Shown in pieces: positions 54,001-64,000 of a stretch of DNA of 64,000 nt. Source of the DNA: Heterodera schachtii (taxonomy: Eukaryota > Nematoda > Chromadorea > Rhabditida > Heteroderidae). The position numbers and the translations under genes were made by a program. Within the stretch, counting starts at the first letter, position 1. Each line of letters begins with the position of its first letter. Under the pieces are notes generated by a model. The model was given only the letters and a program-made list of their open reading frames with translations, did not search any database and was not told where the DNA came from. Location: NCBI GenBank assembly GCA_023374025.1, contig SIJG01000120.1, forward strand, positions 100,569-164,568, read 5' to 3'.

Positions 54001-57000
54001 TTAGGGTGGTCACCGGAAATTATTAAAATCATCATTTTCTATTAATTGAGAAAATTAATTAAGATTTTATTAAATTTTATTCTACTGAACAATTATTGGC
54101 AAGATCAAGTAAAATAATGATTAATTTTTTAATATTTCCATTTATTTACATTTAATTAGGGTGGTCACCGGAAATTATTAAAATCATCATTTTCTATTAA
54201 TTGAGAAAAATAATTAAGATTTTATTAAATTTTATTCTACTGAACAATTATTGGCAAGAGCAAGTAAAATAATGATTAATTTTTTAATATTTCCATTTAT
54301 TTACATTTAATTAGGGGTGGTCACCGGAAATTATTAAAATCATCATTTTCTATTAATTGAGAAAAATAATTAAGATTTTATTAAATTTTATTCTGCTGAA
54401 CAATTATTGGCAAGACCAAGTAAAATAATGATTAATTTTTTAATATTTCCATTTATTTACATTTAATTAGGGTGGTCACCGGAAATTATTAAAATCATCA
54501 TTTTCTATTAATTGAGAAAATTAATTAAGATTTTATTAAATTTTATTCTACTGAACAATTATTGGCAAGATCAAGTAAATAATGATTAATTTTTTAATAT
54601 TTCCATTTATTTACATTTAATTAGGGTGGTCACCGGAAATTATTAAAATCATCATTTTCTATTAATTGAGAAAAATAATTAAGATTTATTAAATTTTATT
54701 CTACTGAACAATTATTGGCAAGAGCAAGTAAAATAATGATTAATTTTTTAATATTTCCATTTATTTACATTTAATTAGGGTGGTCACCGGAAATTATTAA
54801 AATCATCATTTTCTATTAATTGAGAAAATTAATTAAGATTTTATTAAATTTTATTCTACTGAACAATTATTGGCAAGATCAAGTAAAATAATGATTAATT
54901 TTTTAATATTTCCATTTATTTACATTTAATTAGGGTGGTCACCGGAAATTATTAAAATCATCATTTTCTATTAATTGAGAAAAATAATTAAGATTTTATT
55001 AAATTTTATTCTACTGAACAATTATTGGCAAGATCAAGTAAAATAATGATTAATTTTTTAATATTTCCATTTATTTACATTTAATTAGGGTGGTCACCGG
55101 AAATTATTAAAATCATCATTTTCTATTAATTGAGAAAAATAATTAAGATTTTATTAAATTTTATTCTACTGAACAATTATTGGCAAGATCAAGTAAAATA
55201 ATGATTAATTTTTTAATATTTCCATTTATTTACATTTAATTAGGGTGGTCACCGGAAATTATTAAAATCATCATTTTCTATTTAATTGAGAAAAATAATT
55301 AAGATTTTATTAAATTTTATTCTACTGAACAATTATTGGCAAGATCAAGTAAAATAATGATTAATTTTTTAATATTTCCATTTATTTACATTTAATTAGG
55401 GTGGTCACCGGAAATTATTAAAATCATCATTTTCTATTATTGAGAAAATAATTAAGATTTTATTAAATTTTATTCTACTGAACAATTATTGGCAAGATCA
55501 AGTAAAATAATGATTAATTTTTTAATATTTCCATTTATTTACATTTAATTAGGGTGGTCACCGGAAATTATTAAAATCATCATTTTCTATTATTGAGAAA
55601 ATAATTAAGATTTTATTAAATTTTATTCTACTGAACAATTATTGGCAAGATCAAGTAAAATAATGATTAATTTTTTAATATTTCCATTTATTTACATTTA
55701 ATTAGGGTGGTCACCGGAAATTATTAAAATCATCATTTTCTATTAATTGAGAAAAATAATTAAGATTTTATTAAATTTTATTCTACTGAACAATTATTGG
55801 CAATGATCAAGTAAAATAATGATTAATTTTTTAATATTTCCATTATTTACATTTAATTAGGGTGGTCACCGGAAATTATTAAAATCATCATTTTCTATTA
55901 ATTGAAAAAACTAATTAAGATTTTACTAAATTTTATTCTATTGAACAATTATTGGCAAGAACAAGTAAAATAATGATTAATTTTTTAATATTTTCCATTA
56001 ATTTACATTTAATTAGGGTGGTCACCGGAAATTATTAAAATCATCATTTTCTATTAATTGAGAAAAATAATTAAGATTTTATTAAATTTTATTCTACTGA
56101 ACAATTATTGGCAAGATCAAGTAAAATAATGATTAATTTTTTAATATTTCCATTTATTTACATTTAATTAGGGTGGTCACCGGAAATTATTAAAATCATC
56201 ATTTTCTATTAATTGAGAAAAATAATTAAGATTTTATTAAATTTTATTCTACTGAACAATTATTGGCAAGAGCAAGTAAAATAATGATTAATTTTTTAAT
56301 ATTTCCATTTATTTACATTTAATTAGGGTGGTCACCGGAAATTATTAAAATCATCATTTTCTATTAATTGAGAAAATTAATTAAGATTTTATTAAATTTT
56401 ATTCTACTGAACAATTATTGGCAAGATCAAGTAAAATAATGATTAATTTTTTAATATTTCCATTTATTTACATTTAATTAGGGTGGTCACCGGAAATTAT
56501 TAAAATCATCATTTTCTATTAATTGAGAAAAATAATTAAGATTTTATTAAATTTTATTCTACTGAACAATTATTGGCAAGATCAAGTAAAATAATGATTA
56601 ATTTTTTAATATTTCCATTTATTTACATTTAATTAGGGTGGTCACCGGAAATTATTAAAATCATCATTTTCTATTAATTGAGAAAAATAATTAAGATTTT
56701 ATTAAATTTTATTCTACTGAACAATTATTGGCAAGATCAAGTAAAATAATGATTAATTTTTTAATATTTCCATTTATTTACATTTAATTAGGGTGGTCAC
56801 CGGAAATTATTAAAATCATCATTTTCTATTTATTGAGAAAAATAATTAAGATTTATTAAATTTTATTCTACTGAACAATTATTGGCAAGATCAAGTAAAA
56901 TAATGATTAATTTTTTAATATTTCCATTTATTTACATTTAATTAGGGTGGTCACCGGAAATTATTAAAATCATCATTTTCTATTTATTGAGAAAAATAAT

Positions 57001-57594
57001 TAAGATTTTATTAAATTTTATTCTACTGAACAATTATTGGCAAGATCAAGTAAAATAATGATTAATTTTTTAATATTTCCATTTATTTACATTTAATTAG
57101 GGTGGTCACCGGAAATTATTAAAATCATCATTTTCTATTAATTGAGAAAATTAATTAAGATTTTATTAAATTTTATTCTACTGAACAATTATTGGCATGA
57201 TCAAGTAAAATAATGATTAATTTTTTAATATTTCCATTTATTTACATTTAATTAGGATGGTCACCGGAAATTATTAAAATTATCATTTTCTATTTATTGA
57301 GAAAATAATTAAGATTTTATTAAATTTTATTCTGCTGAACAATTATTGGCAAGACCAAGTAAAATAATGATTAATTTTTAATATTTTTCCATTAATTTAA
57401 ATTTAATTAGGGTGGTCACCGGAAATTATTAAAATCATCATTTTCTATTAATTGAGAAAAATAATTAAGATTTTATTAAATTTTATTCTACTGAACAATT
57501 ATTGGCAAGATCAAGTAAAATAATGATTAATTTTTTAATATTTCCATTTATTTACATTTAATTAGGGTGGTCACCGGAAATTATTAAAATCATC
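51096..57594 (+). repeat. 155-base satellite array, about 42 copies
   Basis: The marker gtggtcaccgg occurs at 51,216, 51,371, 51,526 and so on to 57,567, about 42 times at almost exactly 155-base spacing. One marker is varied (gatggtcacc near 57,255). Units differ at only a few positions: ctactgaac or ctgctgaac; agatc, agacc, agagc or tgatc; gagaaaatta or gagaaaaata; tattaattg or tatttattg. Each unit is AT-rich except for one GC-rich spot, where ggtg and cacc form a short inverted repeat around GT and make a BstEII site (ggtcacc). The array begins at about 51,096 with slightly diverged sequence and ends abruptly at 57,594. No ORF is present. Confidence 0.97.
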
Positions 57595-57792
57595 AATATT
57601 TTCCTTCACCTTGTTTAGATTAGAAAAGCAGAAAAACATCATTTTCGCGCGGAAATCCTCCAATTTAAATGCATTAAAAATTATTCACGGAATATGTTGA
57701 AATGATTGGCTGACATTTGTGGCGCTGTAGTCAATGTAACTGAAGAAATATTAAAATGCTTTAACGTGCACAAAAGTTAAGAATGACTCAAT

Positions 57793-57982
57793 ATGAAGGA
57801 AATGAAAACGAATTTTGTTGTGCAACGAATGGTCCGGCATCAAAAATAGGTAAAGTCGGATATTCTTTCAGAAAATTTTCATTGTCACCGATCCGTACAG
57901 ACAATTTCGGATTTGATCCACCAATATCATTTGCTTTTGGTCCTTCGTCCTTTCGAATTGTAATGGGTACTGAAACATGGAA
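57793..57982 (-). CDS. Possible last exon, unidentified gene
   Basis: On the minus strand a good acceptor (tttttccatgtttcag) is followed by a stretch free of stops to TGA in one frame (ITIRKDEGPKAND ... SFSFPSY). A second frame is also open for about 34 codons after the acceptor. The plus strand is open here as well for 71 codons. Upstream, a small piece ending acagacg followed by gtaagg could be an earlier exon, but its phase does not fit the longest frame. Base composition is less AT-rich than the spacer, which favours coding. I cannot name a family, and the strand itself is not certain. Confidence 0.3.
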
Positions 57983-57999
57983 AAAAATGATTGGGTAAA

Positions 58000-58830
58000 T
58001 GAAAAATTTTGAATTTTAAAATATTCCTTACCGTCTGTTCATTTTTGCTGTAATTTAATTAACACTCTTTTGGCCTTTCTTCAATTGATTGATGACAAAT
58101 GCTGAATAAATAATTCTTTTGGAAACCCCTTTTTAAAAAAGAAAATCTTAAATTTTTATACTAAAACAATTGAAAAAACTGGAGCAGAAGAAATGGGAAA
58201 ATAAATGTTCGGGTCGGACTTTGGACTGGATTTTTTCAAAATCCGGATTTTTTTTGGGGGGGGGGGGCTCTATTGCAGTTCACTTGACCTTCATCCCCCA
58301 AATTTTTTTTTCTAGACAAAATTTTTGATTTTAAAATTTCACTATTTGCTAAGAGAATAATAGAAAGGAAATGTAGCTCATTTGCAACTGCAAAAAGTGA
58401 ATAAAAATTATTTTTGCTCAATTTTTCGGCTGAAAAATTATGTCACTAATTGTCATTATTTCGGACTTTTTGCCACTATTTACATTTTTCAAGTCCTAAA
58501 AAATTTCCTCAACCCGAAATTTGACATTTTAATTGCTTTTTACTCGTCTGGCTGTTCAGCTTTCGATGTATCAATGCAGTTTTGAGGCACAAATCGGCGA
58601 AAATCCGCTTTTTTCAGAGTTCTCACAATTGGTAAAATTTTTCGATTTTTAAGGGTGTATTTTTTTGCAATGCACCAAAAAATCGATCCTTAGGTTTTAA
58701 CAATGATTATCACAATGAATTAATTACATACACATAAAATACAATGGAAATGGACGAATTTGCGATCAAGCAAAAGTCAAATACAAACAAACAAATAGAG
58801 CCAAATCAATTCGGTCATCATAATCGCATC
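58000..58830. other. Intergenic region with a G run
   Basis: Contains eight T followed by twelve G at about 58,248-58,267. Several short open frames have no support. The part nearest 58,838 is the 3' flank of the F-box-like gene, similar to the flanks at 61,800 and 63,070. Confidence 0.5.
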
Positions 58831-58837
58831 AATTAAT

Positions 58838-60372
58838 TCATTTCTGCTGCTGACCACTCGACCCGGGAGAAGCGGCGTCGAGAAGACTGAAAAACGATGA
58901 ATGATTTAATTGCACTTTAAGAGCATTCAATTTTTAGGGGTCCAACAAAATGAAGTTTTAAAATTATTCACCCTACGTCGAATCCGCCGTATCTGATCAA
59001 AATGCGAATCGAATTCTGTGGATCATCATTCAAAAATTCATCCCTCACATTTATCCATTTAATCGTATCCCATCCAATTGGACAACGCGTGAGCCAAACA
59101 TCTGTGTCTTCTTGTTCCAGTGTCAATTTCTCCACAGTCACTTCGTTGATCAGATCAAATGGCACAATGGAGTCAATTAAAGTGGATGAAAAGCTCAAGA
59201 AAATGCAGAAAGTAATTGGAGAAGAAGCATCGGAAAATGCCTAAAATGGGACAAAAATCACAAAAAAACAAATAAATAGGGGGAATGATCCACCGTTTTC
59301 AGCTGTTCAATCGTTGAAGACCATTGATCCGGTGAATTAACAGAGAATTTGAGCCACTTGGGCATACCATCCGGACGGGGCGTGAACAACCATTTGACCA
59401 TCGCTTGGCCATCCGACGCATTGGCACTTTCATCGGGCGGAAAAGCGGGGAAAATGGCATCATTGAAAGAGACATAGCGAAGGGATGGAGAATCGCTGAG
59501 CATTGCCGGGGCCAATTGGCGCAAACGGCGAAAAATGACAGTGTTCAAACCCATCACATGAATGGCATCGTGGAGCATTGGCCAAATGTTGAACAAAAAG
59601 TAGTCCAAAATGCGAACATTTTCAGTGATAATGTCCAAATCGATTGCACAAATGGCGAAAATACGGCGAAAATGGCGGATAAATGCGATGGCATTTTGAT
59701 CGATGTAACTGAAAAGCAAAAATGGTCACAATTAATTTCAAATCAATCAATTTTTACAGGATTTGAATGCCTCTGAATCCGAAGACTTTGTTCGGCAACG
59801 GATTTCGAGGGATTGGCAATGGATTTCCATCGGATTTGACAATTTGCATTTTCTTTGTGCCATTTCCGTCAATGTCCCATTGGATTAGCAATTGTTTCTC
59901 CAATTTCCATTTGCGTGTCTTGAAGTGTTCATCCACGTAGAAGTCAAAGCGATGGCTAATCAGTGCAATTCCAAGGCCGAGCTGAGAAGGCGCAAGAAAA
60001 TCGAACACCAAAAGCCAACAATCGCTGCAGATAAAGCTAAAAAATGAAGAATTTTTGAATTTTTAAAATTTTTTGTTTAATTTATTTTACATTTCGTTTT
60101 TATGAGGGCGTCGTCGTTTTTTGACATGGCCAAAAAAGAACCAAAGAATGGTGGCACAGCCGACCAACAAAAGAATCACGACAGACCAACTGAAAAATGA
60201 ATTGGGAAAAGTAGCAAAGTGAGGGATTCCAAATGCGAAGTTTTAGCTTTTTTAAACTCTTTTTTGAAGCCGATGAAGCTAAGCCTTCAAAATTGGTTTT
60301 GAAATTTTTATGTACAAAAATGCGGAAAATCAGAAAAAGGGAACAATAAACGTACAAAATTTCTGAAGACAT
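58838..60372 (-). CDS. F-box-like protein of an expanded nematode family, 342 aa
   Basis: Five exons on the minus strand: 60,372-60,356; 60,036-59,758; 59,708-59,294; 59,240-58,972; 58,886-58,838. The lengths 17, 279, 415, 269 and 49 add to 1,029 bases (343 codons), and all phases fit. Introns are 319, 49, 53 and 85 bases with GT-AG ends. The N-terminus (MSSEI, then CSDCWLLVFDFLAPSQLG and ALISHRFDFYVDEHF) resembles an F-box, which would recruit substrates to a ubiquitin ligase. After it come KTRKW, GNPLPIPRNPLP, FNIWPML, RRLRQLAP, DESANASDGQAMVKWLFTPR and VPFDL, and a tail rich in Ser and Gln (SPGSSGQQQK). I recall this pattern from large plant-parasitic nematode families. Substrates are unknown. 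A truncated copy (61,048) and a remnant (63,080) lie nearby. Confidence 0.85.
60087..60189 (-). CDS. Possible alternative last exon: short membrane peptide
   Basis: Inside the first intron of the F-box-like gene, an acceptor (caattcatttttcag) leads into a 103-base stretch that is in phase with the 17-base first exon. The product would start MSSEIF and continue WSVVILLLVGCATILWFFFG (one membrane span), then a basic tail with KKRRR, ending at TAA (60,087-60,089): 40 residues. AATAAA follows at 60,081-60,086. By the positive-inside rule the tail would face the cytoplasm. It could instead be the last exon of a separate upstream membrane-protein gene, or chance. No such peptide is known to me. Confidence 0.4.
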
Positions 60373-61040
60373 TTGCAGAAACAAAATGACAGGGAAATAC
60401 AGTGAGAATGAATGTTTGGAATGAGGAGGAGGAGAAGAAAAAAGGCATTTTTATACTAAAATATTAGCGTACATTTAGCGGTAATTAGCACATTGTTGCA
60501 ATGATTCCTGACTAAATTTGGCTTATTTTGGTCAATTTAGGAACCAAAGTGAGAATTTTAAAAATATTTTTGTTCGAAACGGGTTCGTGGTTCGAATTTG
60601 GTCGAAATGGATGTCAGAATTGTGACTAGCGACCCGAAAACCCTTGGAAGCATGTTTTATGACATTAAAAAAAACTTTCTTCAAAAAAAGGGGTGATCCC
60701 GACCTAATAAAACTGAGATTTGAAAAAAATTCTTTAGCTTAAAATGAATTTTTCTCTCTGAGACGGAGTTGGCCCCTTATACACTAAGACGGAGTTGGCG
60801 AGACGGAGTTGGCTCAGACGGAGTTGGCGAGACGGAGTTGACGAGACGGAGTTGGCAAGACGGAGTTGGCCAGACGGAGTTGGCCCGTTTCGTTCGGGGT
60901 CGCTGGTCAGGAATCCGGCAAAAAATTCCAATTTTTCTTTATTTTTAAATTGGCATTGCTTTGTTCTAACTTTTGGGTGCTTCTTGAAAAAGTTATGTTG
61001 CACTAAAGTTGCAAAAAAAAATTTTTGTGGTCATAGGAAT
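60373..61040. other. Intergenic region with dispersed repeat and minisatellite
   Basis: Upstream of the F-box-like gene. 60,570-60,660 matches the repeat at 17,390-17,480. 60,759-60,885 is a minisatellite. The remainder holds no supported exon. Confidence 0.5.
60759..60885 (+). repeat. Minisatellite, AGACGGAGTTGG units
   Basis: Eight copies of agacggagttgg start at 60,761, 60,787, 60,801, 60,816, 60,830, 60,844, 60,858 and 60,872, mostly 14-15 bases apart. It lies just upstream of the point where the truncated F-box-like copy begins. Confidence 0.9.
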
Positions 61041-61047
61041 TGGATAG

Positions 61048-61800
61048 AGCCTTTTGGAGTTCGTTGTGCTCAACATTTGGCCAATGTTCAAGAACACCAT
61101 TCATGTGATGCAGTTGAACTCCGTTCGTCAATTGTGTCAATTGGCCCCGTCAATTCTCAACGATTGTCCATTCCTTTGCGTTGTCACTTTCTTTGAAGGC
61201 GTTTCCCTCGAATTTCCACCTGATGACAGTGCCAATGCGTCGGATGGCCAAGCGGTGGCCAAATGGCTGTTCTCGCCTCACCCCAACAATTTGCCAAAGC
61301 AGCTCCTTGTCAGAATTGACAAAATTCAGCAGTGGAGCAACAATGGTTGGCAACAGTGTAGCAAATCAAAGCGGTGAATACGGATTATTTCTAATTTAAT
61401 TAATTTTTTCCTATTTTTGTCTTCTTTTTAGGCATTTTCCAATGCTTCTTCTCCTGTTCATTTCGTCATTTCTGTTGACTTTCCGCCGTTGTCTTCGCTT
61501 TCTTCTGTTGTGCCATTTGAACTGACCAACGAATTGACTGGAGAGAATTTGACACTGTCACAAGAAGATGGAAATGGTTTTCTGCTTATCTGTTGTCCAA
61601 TTGCATGCGATGAGGAAAAATGGAAAAAGGATATGAAAGAATTGGATGCTCGACAGAACAAAATTGGCATTTTCATCGGATTCGGCGGAATCGACGATGG
61701 GTGAACGAAAAACTTTAAAATCTCTCATTTATTTATGTTTTTTGTCTTTTTAAGTCTTCTCGACGATTTGCCCGGGCCGAGTGTTGATCAGAAACAGTAA
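61048..61800 (+). pseudogene. Truncated, frameshifted F-box-like gene copy
   Basis: This corresponds to exons 3-5 of the gene at 58,838-60,372. Exon-like segments are 61,048-61,373, 61,432-61,700 (269 bases, the same as its counterpart) and 61,755-61,800, with introns of 58 and 54 bases in the same places. Shared motifs are LNIWPMF, RQLCQLAPSILND, DSANASDGQAVAKWLFSPHP, NASSP, VVPFELTNELTGENLTL and, at the end, LLDDLPGPSVDQKQ. The first two exons and the start of the third are missing, and an in-frame TAG stands just upstream (61,045-61,047). Near 61,340-61,365 the frame must shift for the first donor to fit the next exon. It is therefore probably a pseudogene, although the splice sites and later exons are intact. 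Confidence 0.75.
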
Positions 61801-62265
61801 AAAATGAATTGATTGGTTGGTAAGATTATATGACCTAAATGTTGCTCGTTGTTATCCAAATGTTGTTGTTGTATTTGATTTTTGTTCATTCACAATTATT
61901 AAATTAGTGCTTTACCAATAATTTTTATCCAAGAATGTTTGATTTGGTCAACTTTGACAAAAGTTCTGACCATTTTTTTTTTGCCAAAAAACAGCTGAGG
62001 ATTGTCCCTCTGCTTTTGTCGATCCCTATGTTTTTATTACAATCAGATAGGTGCAAAAGTATAGATGCAAAAAAAAAATTTTTTTTTTGAAAAATTCGGT
62101 TTTCTCGAAAAGGTCTGGAGTAATAAAAGCCTTACTTATACAAAAATAAGGGCCATTATTTGGCTATAAAAATGAAAAAAAGAGACATAATTCATCAACA
62201 CTTGAAAAAGTTATATTGCGTTATCCAAATTGACCCAAATTTGGGTGGTGCAAAAGTATTGACTC
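61801..62265. other. 3' flank of the truncated copy and repeat pieces
   Basis: 61,801-61,905 resembles the 3' flanks of the other family members (gattggttg, gattat-tgacc, caaatgttg). 62,045-62,070 and 62,245-62,268 carry ggtgcaaaagtat-ga words, and a module with aaaaagttatattgcg is at 62,200. No gene is supported. Confidence 0.5.
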
Positions 62266-62272
62266 AAAATAC

Positions 62273-62838
62273 TTAATCGCCAAAAAATTCAATTCCAAAT
62301 CGGCAGAGAATCTGAAAGAATTCATCCAAATGTAACTTTTTATACTGATCAAAAGTCTTTTGGACGAACTTGTCAGAACACTCTTTATTGTGATCTGAAA
62401 ACCAGGAAATGGCTTAAAATCTGAAAACTTTTTCGAAAAATGCTAGGGGATTGGGAAATTCGATTACCATACCCAATTTTGTGTGCCATCCGTTAATTTT
62501 CAACCCGAGGCCAACAAGGACGGACAGTGAACGGGCCAAAATGTTCCAAAAGGTGCGCTGGTCGGGCTTCAACCGTGGCGAGCAGTAATAGTTGGTGTCC
62601 GCAACGGGCAATTGTATTGCCTCTCTCTTTGAGTGCAATAATAATTAGATTTAAATAAAAATGTCAAATTAGTAATTTCACGAGCGAAATAATCGTGATG
62701 ACAAATTGGGTGACAAACATGGTCACACAACAGCCAAGGTAAAGCAGGGAGCCGATCAGGGAAATGCGTCGAAGGAGGGAAAACGATGAATGATCAGTCG
62801 GAAAAACTGATGGGTGATCAGAGATTGTTAAATGGGAT
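62273..62838 (-). CDS. 3' part of an unidentified gene with one membrane segment
   Basis: Three exons fit by phase on the minus strand: about 62,838-62,682 (open, 5' limit uncertain), 62,626-62,473, and 62,394-62,273 ending in TAA. Introns are 55 and 78 bases with GT-AG ends. The first encodes a likely membrane span (LIGSLLYLGCCVTMFVTQFV, then ITIISL). The second reads NYYCSPRLKPDQRTFWNILA, then RSLSVLVGLGLKINGWHTKL. The third reads DKFVQKTFDQYKKLHLDEFF and ends QILCRFGIEFFGD. I do not recognise the family. A 103-base local duplication lies at its 5' edge (62,790 and 62,893). The start of the gene was not found. Confidence 0.5.
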
Positions 62839-63073
62839 CAGAGAGAAGTGACAAAGACAACGGATGGATTAATGGAAATGCGTTTAAGTGGATGATCAGC
62901 CGGAAAAGCTGATGAATGATCAGGGAAAAGTGACATAGACAAGAGAGGCGGGAAGAAAATATTGATAAAGCCTAACTTGTTTTTAAGGATATGTAAGCAA
63001 AAATCAAATAAACAACATTTAGTGGCTGAGACCAACATTTGGGTCACATAATCGCAACAAACAACCAATCGAT

Positions 63074-63099
63074 TCACTTCTTCTGTTGCTGATCACCAC
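63074..63099 (-). pseudogene. Remnant of the last exon of a third F-box-like copy
   Basis: The minus strand reads GDQQQKK and a TGA stop. About 90 bases of 3' flank follow (atcgattggttg, gattatgtgacc, caaatgttgg) that match the flanks of the other two family members. Everything upstream has been replaced by a minisatellite. Confidence 0.55.
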
Positions 63100-63106
63100 G
63101 TGTCCA

Positions 63107-63163
63107 GACATTTGCGCCCCGGGCATTTGCGCCTCGGAAATTTGCGCCCCCGACATTTGCGCC
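63107..63163 (+). repeat. Minisatellite, ATTTGCGCC units
   Basis: Four copies of atttgcgcc with GC-rich spacers, about 15 bases apart. It directly abuts the gene remnant at 63,074-63,099. Confidence 0.85.
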
Positions 63164-63169
63164 GATTGT

Positions 63170-63885
63170 TCTAAATCGGATTCAAACTAAATTTTTTCCA
63201 GTACTGCTGGTAACCTAAACAGCCTATTTTGCTTTATTAGGAGCATTAATTCTGCCGTTTGAATAATTGGCTGAAAAATGAATTGGGCGAAATGAATGAA
63301 TAATGAGTGGAATGGGAAAGCAAAGAAAGGGCCAAAGCCAGGAAAGCCAAATATGCAAATATGAATTTTAGTTTCACAATTGAAGTATGGCCCAAGGTTG
63401 GGCCCCTGCAAATTTTGGACTATAACTTTTTCTTTGTCGATCAAATCCGACAATCTTAGTATCATTCGAAAGCATAACATGTTTGTAAGCTATTTCTAAG
63501 CTATTGCTTCGCGATTCGACAATTACCAAAAAAGTTAGACATAAAATTGCATAAAAAAGAAAAAGACAAATATTTGTTTTTATGCGTTTTTAATTGCGTT
63601 TTCAATTGTGTTAATTGAAATTGGAGAAGAAAAGAAAAATTAGAATAAATAAGCAAAAAGAGAAAAAATATTCAACAAAAGAATGGAGTAAAATTGAATG
63701 GAAAATAGGGAAAAAATTCTTATGGGTGTATTTTTCGTTTTTATTGCATTTTTTTAGGAAATTTTCCAAAAAATGCCAATTAGTGGCAAAAAACTATTTT
63801 AGTGGCCAATTTCCGAAATAGTTTTTTTTAGTGCCAAAGCCCCAAAATAGTGATTCTTATGATGAATAGTGGCATTAAAACAAAG
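63170..63885. repeat. Repeat-derived end region
   Basis: 63,385-63,480 matches 44,190-44,290 in reverse complement. The rest is purine-rich AT sequence with no supported gene. The open frames at 63,187-63,480 and 63,615-63,821 have no recognisable features. Confidence 0.5.
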
Positions 63886-63889
63886 AATT

Positions 63890-63980
63890 CCGGGTTTAAA
63901 ATATAACTTTCGTGCATTTCTCGTCGAAATAAAGCCGCAGAAAAAATAGTTAAAAAACTAAAAATCCGTTCCCTATTTAT
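63890..63980. mobile_element. Second, partial copy of the 45.7-kb MITE
   Basis: The reverse complement (tagggaacggatttt ... ctgcggcttta ... cgagaaatgcacg) matches the element at 45,727-45,891. Only one end is present or recognisable. Confidence 0.6.
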
Positions 63981-64000
63981 GAATTCCAAACTCAAAAGGT

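Noticed and set aside
51096..57594. Considered a CRISPR-like array because of regular repeats
   Set aside because: Repeats are contiguous 155-base units without unique spacers, in a eukaryotic setting; it is a satellite.
60734..61003. Minus frame with repeated RLANSVSS-type peptide
   Set aside because: Reads the agacggagttgg minisatellite.
62838..63077. 79-codon minus frame starting MNRLVVCCDY
   Set aside because: Its start lies in the 3' flank shared with the other F-box-like copies and it ends in a local duplication.

Overview
The window looks like nuclear DNA of a nematode, probably a plant-parasitic tylenchid (root-knot or cyst type). The reasons are very high AT content (most of 1-44,000 is well above 75% A+T), short 49-58-base introns in one gene family, a likely GC-AG intron, and an F-box-like gene family that I recall from that group. 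The family assignment is from memory and was not searched. No bacterial-type operon, rRNA or CRISPR is present. Almost no long open frame reaches a normal gene length; the real genes had to be assembled from exons.

Layout. 1-36,300 is gene-poor, AT-rich spacer in long blocks where one strand is rich in A and then switches to T. It is peppered with small inverted-repeat (foldback/MITE-like) elements carrying 9-10-base target-site duplications: 13,360-13,534, 21,347-22,654 and 26,716-27,606. It also holds GC-rich hairpin repeats at 14,685-14,950 and tRNA-like sequences near 15.0, 15.8 and 21.6 kb. 36,811-40,560 is a nearly complete CR1/Jockey-group LINE on the minus strand (RRM-like ORF1, endonuclease, reverse transcriptase) with one frameshift in ORF2. 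40,690-44,830 is spacer and mixed repeats.

44,840-48,596 (minus) is an eight-exon atypical protein kinase gene, 418 codons and frame-consistent throughout. Directly upstream lie two nested foldback elements (48,655-49,250 and 49,260-50,550). 51,096-57,594 is an array of about 42 copies of a 155-base satellite with a recurring multi-unit order of variants.

57,600-64,000 is the gene-dense end. It holds an intact five-exon F-box-like gene (58,838-60,372, minus, 342 aa), a truncated and frameshifted relative (61,048-61,800, plus), a last-exon remnant of a third copy near 63,080, and an unidentified three-exon gene end (62,273-62,838, minus). The first intron of the intact gene contains a possible alternative last exon that would make a 40-residue single-span membrane peptide. 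The truncated copies both break at 14-15-base GC-rich minisatellites.

There is no sign of a metabolic pathway here. The genes appear independent: one kinase-like protein, one lineage-specific F-box-like family, and a large mobile and repeat load.
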